Below are positions 51,974 through 60,421 of a DNA stretch of 64,000 nt, in pieces. The position numbers and the translations under genes were made by a program. Position 1 is the first letter of the stretch; every line of letters begins with the position of its first letter. The notes beneath the pieces are model-generated. The model was not told the DNA's origin, searched no databases, and saw nothing but the letters and a program-made list of their open reading frames with translations. Origin of the DNA: Gammaproteobacteria bacterium (lineage in GTDB: Bacteria; Pseudomonadota; Gammaproteobacteria; Chromatiales; Chromatiaceae); contig JAGRGU010000005.1 in assembly GCA_020445335.1 (NCBI GenBank), positions 44,241 through 108,240 on the forward strand, given 5' to 3'.

Positions 51974-52729
51974 ATGCCGGTCGAGCCGATCAAAGTCCGT
52001 CGCCTCTATCAGGAGGTGGCCGACCAGCTGTTGCGTCTGATCGCCACCGGCGAGTTCAAGGTCGGCGAACGACTCCCCTCCGAGCGTGAACTTGCGGTCA
52101 GCCTGCAAGTAAGCCGTCCCACCATCCGCGAGGCGATGATCGCGCTGGAGCTGGCCGCAGCGGTACAGATCCGCAGCGGTGCAGGGGTTTTCGTCTGCGA
52201 ACCACCGTCTCAACAGAGCACGGCGGACGCAGGTCCAGGCCCGTTCGAACTGCTGGAGGCGAGAGCCCATATCGAGGGTGAAGCGGCCGCTTTAGCCGCG
52301 CAGCGGATCGACGAGGTGGAACTGCGGGCGCTGCGCAAAGCCAACGAAACCATGAACGGCCTGGCAGATGCACGTGCTTCTACCGAAGAGGCCGACCGGG
52401 AGTTCCATCAGATCGTCGCCAGGGCGACCCGTAACAGCGCGATGGCTGCGGCGGTCGAGCAGCTTTGGGAGTTTCGCGCGCGCATGCCCATGTGGCAGGG
52501 GCTGCACGAAACCATCCGCGAGATCAAGAAAAGGCGTGACTGGAGCGACGACCACCATGCGGTGCTCGACCACCGGGAGATCACCGAGGCGCTCGCGGCG
52601 CGGGATGCGGGGGGCGCGCGCGAGGCGATGCGTGCACACCTCGAGCGGGTCAGCGGTGTGCTGCTGGCCGCTTCGGAGCTGAAGATACTCGACCTCGACC
52701 ACCAGTTTGAGAACCTCTCCCAGGAGTGA
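51974..52729 (+). CDS. GntR-family regulator (FadR/UxuR type) of the hexuronate unit
   Basis: A 251-residue regulator with an N-terminal winged helix ([21 protein letters not shown], then [25 protein letters not shown]) and a C-terminal FCD domain ([48 protein letters not shown]). It resembles UxuR/ExuR-type repressors. ATG 51974 is used; GGAGG lies about 12 bases upstream. Its stop is six bases before the uxaC ATG at 52735, so they are co-transcribed. Uronate or fructuronate/mannonate intermediates are the likely effector. Confidence 0.9.
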   Translation: MPVEPIKVRRLYQEVADQLLRLIATGEFKVGERLPSERELAVSLQVSRPTIREAMIALELAAAVQIRSGAGVFVCEPPSQQSTADAGPGPFELLEARAHIEGEAAALAAQRIDEVELRALRKANETMNGLADARASTEEADREFHQIVARATRNSAMAAAVEQLWEFRARMPMWQGLHETIREIKKRRDWSDDHHAVLDHREITEALAARDAGGAREAMRAHLERVSGVLLAASELKILDLDHQFENLSQE

Positions 52730-52734
52730 AGGCC

Positions 52735-54150
52735 ATGCCCGACGCTTTGCTTGTTCACGAAGATCGTCTCTTTCCGGCGGATACCGGGATTCGCGCCATC
52801 GCACGCGCGCTCTACGACCGGGTCAAGGGGCTGCCGATCGTCAGCCCGCACGGCCATACCGATCCACGCTGGTTTGCAGACAACCAGCCGTTTCCCGATC
52901 CCGCCACGCTGCTCATCAAGCCGGACCACTACCTCTACCGCATGCTCTACAGCCAGGGCATACGGCTCGAGGATCTGGGAATCGAGCGCCGCGACGGCGG
53001 CGTGGTCGAAACCGACAACCGCAAGATCTGGCGGCTGTTCGCGGCCAACTATCACCTCTTCCGCGGGACCCCGTCACGGCTCTGGTTCGACCATGCGCTG
53101 AGCTTCGTCTTCGGCGTCGAAGAGCTGTTGACGCCGGCGACCGCGGATTCGATCTACGACCATATCGCCGACTGTCTGAGCAGAGCTGAGTTCCTGCCTC
53201 GGGCGCTGTTCGAGCGCTTCAACATCGAAGTGATCTCCACCACCGAATCGCCGCTCGACGACCTTCATCACCACGACCGGATCCGCGCCAGTGGCTGGCA
53301 GGGGCGCGTCATCACCGCCTTCCGCCCGGATCCGGTGGTCGACCCCGAGTTCCACGGCTTCGGCACGAACCTCGATCGACTCGGCGAGATCAGCGGCGAG
53401 GATACCGCGACCTGGGAGGGCTACCTCGCCGCGCTGCGCGAGCGCCGCGCCTACTTCATGGCGCGCGGCGCCACCTCCAGCGACCACGGCCACCCGAGCG
53501 CGGCGACCTCCGACCTCGATCCGGCCGAGTGTCGCAAACTGTTCGGCAGGGTTCGATCGGGCGGCCAAAGCGCCGATGACGCGGAGCTGTTTCGCGCGCA
53601 GATGCTGACGGAGATGGCGCGCATGAGCCTCGACGACGGCCTGGTGATGCAGATCCATCCCGGCTGCCTGCGCAACCACAACCGGCTGCTCTTCGACCGC
53701 TTCGGTCTCGACAAGGGCGCCGACATCCCAACCCGCACCGACTATGTTCACGCGCTGCGCCCGCTCCTGAATCGCTTCGGCAACGAGCCCGGGCTCAGCA
53801 TCATCCTCTTCACCCTTGACGAGAGCGCCTATACCCGCGAACTGGCCACGCTGGCCGGCCACTATCCAATTCTCAGGCTGGGGCCGGCCTGGTGGTTTTA
53901 CGACAGCCCCGAGGGGATGCTGCGCTACCGCCACGCCGTCACCGAGACCGCCGGTTTCTACAACACCGTAGGCTTCAATGACGACACCCGCGCCTTCCTT
54001 TCCATACCCGCCCGCCACGACCTGGCGCGGCGGATCGACTGTCGCTATCTCGCCGAGCTGGTCAGCGAGCACCGCCTGGGTGAGAGCGAGGCCGCCGAGG
54101 TGGCGTGCGACCTTGCCTACCACCTGGCCAAACGCGCCTACCGCCTCTGA
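52735..54150 (+). CDS. uxaC: Uronate isomerase (UxaC)
   Basis: A 471-residue amidohydrolase-superfamily isomerase that converts D-glucuronate to D-fructuronate and D-galacturonate to D-tagaturonate. The metal motif HGHTDPRWF (HxH) lies near residue 38. Landmarks are FEVISTTESPLDDLHHHDRI-type VISTTESPLDDLHHHD, ITAFRPDPVVDPEF, MQIHPGCLRNHN and LGPAWWFYDSPEGM. ATG 52735 (MPDALL) with AGGAG upstream is preferred over GTG at 52726, which would overlap the gntR stop. It opens the uronate route with uxuB directly after. Confidence 0.93.
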   Translation: MPDALLVHEDRLFPADTGIRAIARALYDRVKGLPIVSPHGHTDPRWFADNQPFPDPATLLIKPDHYLYRMLYSQGIRLEDLGIERRDGGVVETDNRKIWRLFAANYHLFRGTPSRLWFDHALSFVFGVEELLTPATADSIYDHIADCLSRAEFLPRALFERFNIEVISTTESPLDDLHHHDRIRASGWQGRVITAFRPDPVVDPEFHGFGTNLDRLGEISGEDTATWEGYLAALRERRAYFMARGATSSDHGHPSAATSDLDPAECRKLFGRVRSGGQSADDAELFRAQMLTEMARMSLDDGLVMQIHPGCLRNHNRLLFDRFGLDKGADIPTRTDYVHALRPLLNRFGNEPGLSIILFTLDESAYTRELATLAGHYPILRLGPAWWFYDSPEGMLRYRHAVTETAGFYNTVGFNDDTRAFLSIPARHDLARRIDCRYLAELVSEHRLGESEAAEVACDLAYHLAKRAYRL

Positions 54151-54177
54151 GCGACTCTTGGGCATGGGGAAGCAGCG

Positions 54178-55659
54178 ATGAAACGCCTCGATGGCAGCCA
54201 GCTGCAACGGCTTCCGGCCCACATCGGCATCCCGACATACGATCGCCAACGCTGTGCTGTCGGCATCGTCCATCTCGGCATCGGTGCCTTCCATCGGGCG
54301 CATCAGGCGTTCTATACCGACGCGGTGATGAACCGATCGGGTGGTGACTGGCGCATCGTCGGTGCCAGTCTGCGCAGTCGCGCGGTACAGAATCAACTGA
54401 TGCCGCAACAGGGACTCTACACGGTCACCCAGATATCCGGGGAAGAGCGCGATTGCCGCGTCATAGGTGCGGTGAGCGAGGTAATCTTCGTCCCGCAAGC
54501 GCGAGAGCGGCTGCTTCAACTGATGGCCGATCCCGCCACCCGCATCGTCTCGCTGACGGTTACCGAGAAGGGCTACTATCGCGACCCGACGCGGGGCACG
54601 CTGCTGACCGGCGAGCCGACGATCAACGCCGATCTCCAACAGCCTCACCAGCCCGCCAGCGCCATAGGCCTGCTGGTGCAGGCGCTCGATATGCGCCGAC
54701 TGGCGGGGCTGCCGCCGTTCACCGTACTCAGCTGCGACAATCTGCCCGATAACGGCAGATCACTGCGTGCGGTGGTGCTCGAGTACGCCGCTCTGGCGCT
54801 GCCACAGGCGGCCGATTGGATCGCAACGCATGTCGCCTTCCCCAGCAGCATGGTGGATCGCATCGTTCCGGCGATGACCGCGGATGGGCTGGCAATGGTA
54901 GCCGACGACCTCGGCCTGCGCGACGAGGGGGCGATTATCACCGAGCCTTTCACGCAGTGGGTGATCGAGGATCGCTTTACCATGGGTCGACCGGCCTGGG
55001 AGAGCGCCGGCGCGATGCTGGTCAAGGATGTCGCACCCTATGAGCTGATCAAGTTGCGGCTGCTGAACGGCACCCACTCGGCGCTCGCCTATCTGGGCTA
55101 TCTCGGCGGTATGGAGCATATCGCCGACTGCATGCAGAACCATGCTCTGCGCAGCTTTGCCGAACGGCTGATGCGGGAGGAGATTCTAGCGACGGTCATT
55201 GCGCCTCAGGGATTCGACATCCATGCATATATCGAAGCGCTGTTGGCGCGATTCTCCAACCCGGCACTGCGCCACCGCTGCTGGCAGATCGCCATGGACG
55301 GCTCCCAAAAACTGCCCCAGCGCCTGCTCGGCACGATCATCGACCGGCTGCGCCATGGGGCGTCGATCGATCGCCTGGCGCTCGCCATCGCCGCCTGGAT
55401 TCAGTACGTCTCGGGCAGGGACCTGCGCGGTCAGCCGATCGACGTACGCGACCCGCTGGCGGAATCTCTTCGCGAGCGTGTGGCGCCTCACAGCGGCGAC
55501 GCCGCCGCGATGACCGCCGCCGCACTGCAGACCGGTGCGGTGTTCGACGCTGCGCTCGGCGCCAACTCTGCATTTCGCAGCGCCGTTACTCAGCGACTGG
55601 CACTGTTGCAGCGGGAAGGTGCGCTGGCCGCGGCAGTCGACCGGAACACCAATCCCTGA
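54178..55659 (+). CDS. uxuB: Mannitol dehydrogenase-family D-mannonate oxidoreductase (UxuB)
   Basis: A 493-residue NAD-dependent dehydrogenase that reduces D-fructuronate to D-mannonate. It has VGIVHLGIGAFHRAHQAFYTD at the Rossmann start, SLTVTEKGYYRDP, FTVLSCDNLPDNG, VDRIVPAMT and the catalytic lysine/asparagine region LIKLRLLNGTHSALAYLGYL. Length is close to E. coli UxuB (486). In the absence of a separate uxaB, it may also reduce tagaturonate to altronate for UxaA. It follows uxaC by 27 bp and converges with the kinase gene at 55677. Confidence 0.93.
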   Translation: MKRLDGSQLQRLPAHIGIPTYDRQRCAVGIVHLGIGAFHRAHQAFYTDAVMNRSGGDWRIVGASLRSRAVQNQLMPQQGLYTVTQISGEERDCRVIGAVSEVIFVPQARERLLQLMADPATRIVSLTVTEKGYYRDPTRGTLLTGEPTINADLQQPHQPASAIGLLVQALDMRRLAGLPPFTVLSCDNLPDNGRSLRAVVLEYAALALPQAADWIATHVAFPSSMVDRIVPAMTADGLAMVADDLGLRDEGAIITEPFTQWVIEDRFTMGRPAWESAGAMLVKDVAPYELIKLRLLNGTHSALAYLGYLGGMEHIADCMQNHALRSFAERLMREEILATVIAPQGFDIHAYIEALLARFSNPALRHRCWQIAMDGSQKLPQRLLGTIIDRLRHGASIDRLALAIAAWIQYVSGRDLRGQPIDVRDPLAESLRERVAPHSGDAAAMTAAALQTGAVFDAALGANSAFRSAVTQRLALLQREGALAAAVDRNTNP

Positions 55660-55676
55660 CTCGGATCTGGCAAGAT

Positions 55677-58025
55677 TTAAGCGTTCGACTGCTCCATATT
55701 CGCGGCTTTCACTCTCGACCTGCGCTGCTCCAATACCTGGGCGATGAGTTGACTGAGCGTGGCTATGCGATACGGCTTTTGCAGGAATCCCTGAATATCG
55801 TTGTCGCCCGAACCCCCTTCCTGCTCACGTTCGGCATATCCAGAAGCAACGATGACGCTGCACTCCGGCTCGATCTCGCGCAATCTTCTGATCGCTTCGC
55901 GCCCGCTCATCACGGGCATTACCATATCCATTATCACCAGGTCGATCTCGCCCTGCTGCTGGCGAAAAATATTGACCGCTTCCAGACCGTTCTCGGCCAG
56001 CAGCACGTTGTAGCCAGCCTCTATAAGCAGCTGCTCGCCGGTGCTGCGGATCATCTCTTCATCGTCCACCAGCAGAACTCTGCCTGACCCTTGCACCACT
56101 CCCGCCTCCTGCGTCGAAACCTGGTGCAGGTTGTTGGCGTCGCTTACGGGCAGAAACAGTGAGAAGCCGGTGCCGACGTCAACGGTGCTGTGCACAGTTA
56201 TCAGGCCATGGTGATCCTTCACCGTGCCATAGACCGAGGCCAGCCCCAGGCCGGCCCCCCTGCCTGTCTCCTTGGTGGTGAAGAAGGGCTCGAAAATTCT
56301 GTCCAGATTCTGCTGCGGAATACCGCAGCCGGAGTCACGCACTTCGATCTGGAGATACTCGCCGGGTCCGATATCGAAGGTGCTCTCGGAGCAGAAACTT
56401 CGGCTCAGCCAGACGTTTCTGGTCTCGATCTCTATGTTACCGCCGTCGGGCATGGAGTGGCTGGCGTTGATGCCGATATTGAGCAACGCATTCTGCAACG
56501 CGGAGTTGTCGCCCATCAGGGTGGTATTGGTGGCGCCAGCGCGCACCGACAGGGTTATTCTCTTGTCGATGGTCCTGCTGAGGAAGGCAACGGTGTCGTC
56601 GATGACGGCGCGGATATCGACCGCCACCGGGGTGATGTTGCCCTTCCTGCCGAAAGCGAGCAGCTTGCCGGTAAGATCGGCGGCGCGCATCGAGGATCTT
56701 TCGATCATAGATATGTACTTCAGGCTCTTCTCGTCGGGGTCGTTCTGCCTGTTTCGGAGCAGCTGCACCGCCCCGAGTATGCCGCCCAGCATGTTGTTGA
56801 AGTCGTGCGCCACACCTCCCGCGAGTTGCCCGATCGCATCCATCTTGCGGCTGTGGTTGAGTTCCATCTCCAACTCATACTCCTTGGTCACATCCTCGAT
56901 ACGGATGACGGCGCCCTCCACGCCGTTGGCGACCAGAGGATAGAAGGTGATGTCTTCGTAGTGAGTGCCACTCTTGCTCGGGTGCGGCCGCCTGGCAATC
57001 CGTTTGACTTCCCTTGCGTTGATCGCCTGCGTGATGTTCCCCATCTGCTCCTGCATCTGTGGGAAGACCTCGTGCAGCGCGTGCCCGTAGGCCATTTCCG
57101 CAGAGATACCGGTGCTGCGTTCGGCGGTCTTGTTCCACTGTGTCACCTTGCCCTCGGCATCGATGCCGACGAGGATCGAGGGCATCGAGTCGATGATGTT
57201 CGAGAGATAGTTGCGCAGCCGTCGCAACTCATCCTCGGCCTTTCTACGTTCGACGATCTCGCTGTTGAGCTGCTCCATCCGATCCTTGAGGGAGTTGCGC
57301 ATATGGTCGAAGCTCTTGGCCAAGGCGCCTATCTCATCGGCCCTCTCGATCGTGATCGGCTGCTCCAGGTCGCCGGCAGAGATCCGCGCCGCGCTGGTCG
57401 TCAGCAGGCTTACCGGACGCACCAGCCGGGCGACGATTACAGAGAGGATGGCGGTGATCACGAAGATGGTGGAGAGCATGATGACCAGCAGCAGTGCGGT
57501 GAACTGGCGCAGATCCGCATACTTGACGCTGTCGGGAACGGAGTAGCAGATCGTCCAGCCCCAGGGTTCGAACTGGCGATAAACGTACCAGGTCGGCTCA
57601 CCCTGTAACAAGGCGTTGAACTCGCCTCGCGTAACCGAGCCGTTTTGGAAATGGCCGTGCAGTTCATCCAACGGCAGCGCGGAGCTATCGTCGGGCCGCA
57701 TGACGAATCGCCCCTGCCCGTCGAGAATGAAGAGCTTGATGTTGCTGTTGCCCAACTTGTAGTAGGTGTTGCGCAGAGTCGCTATCGCCGAATTTTTGAA
57801 ATCATCGATATAGGCATCGACGAGACCGGTCCTCTGCAGTCTCTCCTCCATTCTGGAGAGTGAAGCCACGATGACGTCCAGCTTCTCCGAATAGATCTCG
57901 CCCTGGCTCTTGTCGACGATCGGTGTCAGCTGAATATATGACAGCGACATGATACTGATCGTCACCAGAATCAGTGCGATCATGATGAAGGAGAGAATCT
58001 TGAATGTGATGGAATCCGTGTTCAC
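55677..58025 (-). CDS. Hybrid sensor histidine kinase (PAS, receiver)
   Basis: A 782-residue membrane sensor. Two helices (about 8-28, IMIALILVTISIMSL, and 185-210) enclose a periplasmic domain that may contact the partner binding protein. A HAMP linker, a PAS domain (about 275-395) and the catalytic core follow: H-box GGVAHDFNNMLGGIL, N-box LLNIGINASHS, G-boxes DSGCGIP and GAGLGLASVYG. A receiver domain closes it (VDDEEM, VIMDMVMPVMSG, LQKPYR). GTG 58025 is chosen, with AAAGGAC 12 bases upstream; the frame continues upstream only as overlap of the binding-protein gene. No response-regulator gene follows. Confidence 0.92.
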   Translation of the reverse strand: MNTDSITFKILSFIMIALILVTISIMSLSYIQLTPIVDKSQGEIYSEKLDVIVASLSRMEERLQRTGLVDAYIDDFKNSAIATLRNTYYKLGNSNIKLFILDGQGRFVMRPDDSSALPLDELHGHFQNGSVTRGEFNALLQGEPTWYVYRQFEPWGWTICYSVPDSVKYADLRQFTALLLVIMLSTIFVITAILSVIVARLVRPVSLLTTSAARISAGDLEQPITIERADEIGALAKSFDHMRNSLKDRMEQLNSEIVERRKAEDELRRLRNYLSNIIDSMPSILVGIDAEGKVTQWNKTAERSTGISAEMAYGHALHEVFPQMQEQMGNITQAINAREVKRIARRPHPSKSGTHYEDITFYPLVANGVEGAVIRIEDVTKEYELEMELNHSRKMDAIGQLAGGVAHDFNNMLGGILGAVQLLRNRQNDPDEKSLKYISMIERSSMRAADLTGKLLAFGRKGNITPVAVDIRAVIDDTVAFLSRTIDKRITLSVRAGATNTTLMGDNSALQNALLNIGINASHSMPDGGNIEIETRNVWLSRSFCSESTFDIGPGEYLQIEVRDSGCGIPQQNLDRIFEPFFTTKETGRGAGLGLASVYGTVKDHHGLITVHSTVDVGTGFSLFLPVSDANNLHQVSTQEAGVVQGSGRVLLVDDEEMIRSTGEQLLIEAGYNVLLAENGLEAVNIFRQQQGEIDLVIMDMVMPVMSGREAIRRLREIEPECSVIVASGYAEREQEGGSGDNDIQGFLQKPYRIATLSQLIAQVLEQRRSRVKAANMEQSNA

Positions 58026-58057
58026 TGTGCCCTGTCCTTTGGCCCGTTGACTGAAGT

Positions 58058-59107
58058 TTACGGCTCTCTGCCGTCTACAAGATGCGAGATTTCGATAAGC
58101 TCCATTGGCATCCTGATTCCGAGTATTTTCGACAGCGTCATGTTCAAAAATATTTTTGCTTTCCGATTGCTCACAACCGGTATCAGATTTGGCGGCGTGC
58201 CGTCGAGAATCTCCAGCGCCTTGCCGGCGGCCCACTCGCCCTGTTCCCTGGGAAGGGTCGAGAGGGTTAACAGTGCGACACGATTCATGAACGCATCGTA
58301 ACTGGCCGTGGGAATTCGCGTGTGCTCCCTGGCAAAGGCTTCTATTTCCGCCATCGCGACCCCCTCCAGATCGAGCGCCCGCAGCGATCCCAGAATCAGG
58401 ATATCGGCATCGCGCTGCAAGCTTACAAATGCCTCTCTCCACTGCCTGATATTCTCGACATACGCGGTGGACATCGACCTGCCCAGATGCCGCTCGAAGT
58501 GCTGCTGCTCCTTTCGATTGGTCAGCGTATCCCCTCTGAGCGCAGCCAGGCGGCCACCCCGCGCGAGAGGCGAAAGGTAGTCGACGATCTTATCGATCAA
58601 CTGGATCTCGATCATTCCGGTGGTGTTGCGGTAAGGCAATCCGTAGACCGACGCATCCCAGTTCACGCCGCAGAATACGAATGGTAAATCGGCATTCTTG
58701 AAGTAGGGCAGGATTAGAAATTTGGCGGCGTTGTCATCCGAGGTGATCACCACATCGGGCTTCACCCGCTCGATCACCTGCTTCGCTCGTAACGCGGCCG
58801 CCTCTTTTTCTGCGTCACTTTTACTCAAGCGGGTGTCCATGTTGAAGAGCTCCAGAGAGACGTCGGCGCGCCGGGAGAGAACGCCTTCGATCCCCGCTTT
58901 GATTCCGGCGGTCCATTCACCCTTTTCCACATGATAGGAGGCGATGAAAAGAATTTTCCTCTTCGCGGCGAGGGGCTTCGCATGGACCAAAGGAAGAAGC
59001 GACAGAACCAGAATGAGTGAAGCCGAGACAAGCTGCCGCCAGATGCCGCTTGCGGATAGTCGTGGCACTCTTGAAACGGCCCTTCGCAGCGCACCACTAC
59101 CAAACAT
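58058..59107 (-). CDS. Periplasmic ABC-type substrate-binding protein paired with the sensor kinase
   Basis: A 349-residue exported protein (signal peptide SASLILVLSLLPLVHAKPL) of the ABC_sub_bind-like fold. It shows FIASYHVEKGEWTAGIKAGIE, then PDVVITSDDNAAKFLILPYFKNADLPFVFCGVN, a two-lobe binding protein with a hinge. No transporter genes are nearby; the histidine kinase starts 33 bp downstream, so it is likely a periplasmic sensor that presents its ligand to the kinase. GGAGGCGTC precedes ATG 59107. The ligand is unknown. Confidence 0.85.
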   Translation of the reverse strand: MFGSGALRRAVSRVPRLSASGIWRQLVSASLILVLSLLPLVHAKPLAAKRKILFIASYHVEKGEWTAGIKAGIEGVLSRRADVSLELFNMDTRLSKSDAEKEAAALRAKQVIERVKPDVVITSDDNAAKFLILPYFKNADLPFVFCGVNWDASVYGLPYRNTTGMIEIQLIDKIVDYLSPLARGGRLAALRGDTLTNRKEQQHFERHLGRSMSTAYVENIRQWREAFVSLQRDADILILGSLRALDLEGVAMAEIEAFAREHTRIPTASYDAFMNRVALLTLSTLPREQGEWAAGKALEILDGTPPNLIPVVSNRKAKIFLNMTLSKILGIRMPMELIEISHLVDGREP

Positions 59108-59221
59108 GACGCCTCCTCCCGACCATCTGTCGTCAATCCTTTCCAGTATAGACGCCGCAACTGCTCACTCGGCGAAAACAGGTGGAATCGCCCCCACCAG
59201 CGTGCACCATCCGCTGGCAGG

Positions 59222-60397
59222 TCAGACTCTGGTCCAGGCGCCTCCGGCCTCTGCCGACTCCAGGCAGGCGAACGTGAAGCGCATCCCCATGAGACCGTCG
59301 GCCGCGGTGGGAAACCAGAGCGCGGCCGGATCGGGTTCCTTGCCCGCTATCCTGCAGGCGATCGCTTCGGCCGCATCGGCATAGATATTGGCAAAAGCCT
59401 CCGGAAATCCCTCCGGGTGTCCCGCCGCCACCCGACAGACTCTGGTCGACTGGGGATAGCTTCCGGGACCGTTGGGTGTGCGAATCTGCGCCGGAGAGCC
59501 CAGCGGGTAGAAGTGCAGACGCTGGGGAATCTCCTGCCACCACTCGAGCGAACCGCGGTTGCCGGAGACGCGAATCCTGAGGCTGTTCTCCACCCCCGCA
59601 GCGGCCTGAGTCACCCAAAAGACACCCCGAGCGCCACCCTCCAGCCGCAGCAGCGCGCCGGCAAAGTCATGCACCCGCCGTCCGGGAACGATCGCACCGA
59701 CCTCCGCCGCCAACTGTTCGACCTCCACCCCGGTGATGAATCTGAGAAGGTGATGCGCATGGGTGCCGATATCCCCGAGCACCAGCGAAGGTCCGCTGAT
59801 CTCCGGATTGAATTTCCATCCGCGGTGCGCCTGCGGATCATCGGGCTTGCTCTCGTTTGCCTTGCCACCCTGCACATACTCCACCTGCACCAGACGCAAA
59901 TCACCGATCTCACCGGCAGCGACCATCGCCCGTGCCTGCCGCACCAGCGGGTATCCGCTGTAGTTATGGGTAAGACAGAACACACGTCGGGTGCTTTTCG
60001 ACTTGGCGACCAGTGCCTCCGCATCCGCCACCGTATTGGTGATGGGCTTGTCGCAGATGACGTGATAACCGGCATCCATGGCCGCCATCGCATAGGCGTG
60101 GTGCGAATCGTTGGGGGTCATGATCGCCACCGCGTCGATCGCGTCGTCGCGCCGCTTCTCCGCCGCCAGGAGGCTCGCCATGTCGGGGTAGGCACGCTCC
60201 GGCGACAGACCGATCGCCCCGCCCGCCGCGACCGATTTCTCAGGGTTCGACGACAACACACCGGCGACGATTTCGAACAATCCGTCCATTCTGGCGGCGA
60301 TGCGATGCAGCGGCCCGATGAACGCGCCCGCCGCCCCGCCGATCACGGCAAGGCGCAGCGGGCGACCAAGTGTTCCGATGACCGGATTGACAGGCAT
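59222..60397 (-). CDS. Gfo/Idh/MocA-family oxidoreductase
   Basis: A 391-residue NAD(P)-dependent oxidoreductase. The Rossmann domain starts LRLAVIGGAAGAFIGPLHRIAA and contains VAIMTPNDSHHAYAMAAMDAGYHVICDKPITN, with the conserved EKP-like lysine in CDKPI. The C-terminal beta-sheet domain has LVLGDIGTHAHHLLRFITG, a DxxxHxxD-style active site. Substrates in the family are sugars, inositols and sugar acids. ATG 60397 follows GGAGGAGC. It sits near, but outside, the uronate units, so a role in sugar-acid oxidation is possible yet unproven. Confidence 0.9.
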   Translation of the reverse strand: MPVNPVIGTLGRPLRLAVIGGAAGAFIGPLHRIAARMDGLFEIVAGVLSSNPEKSVAAGGAIGLSPERAYPDMASLLAAEKRRDDAIDAVAIMTPNDSHHAYAMAAMDAGYHVICDKPITNTVADAEALVAKSKSTRRVFCLTHNYSGYPLVRQARAMVAAGEIGDLRLVQVEYVQGGKANESKPDDPQAHRGWKFNPEISGPSLVLGDIGTHAHHLLRFITGVEVEQLAAEVGAIVPGRRVHDFAGALLRLEGGARGVFWVTQAAAGVENSLRIRVSGNRGSLEWWQEIPQRLHFYPLGSPAQIRTPNGPGSYPQSTRVCRVAAGHPEGFPEAFANIYADAAEAIACRIAGKEPDPAALWFPTAADGLMGMRFTFACLESAEAGGAWTRV

Positions 60398-60421
60398 GGT
60401 CTGTGCTCCTCCGCTTGCGTC

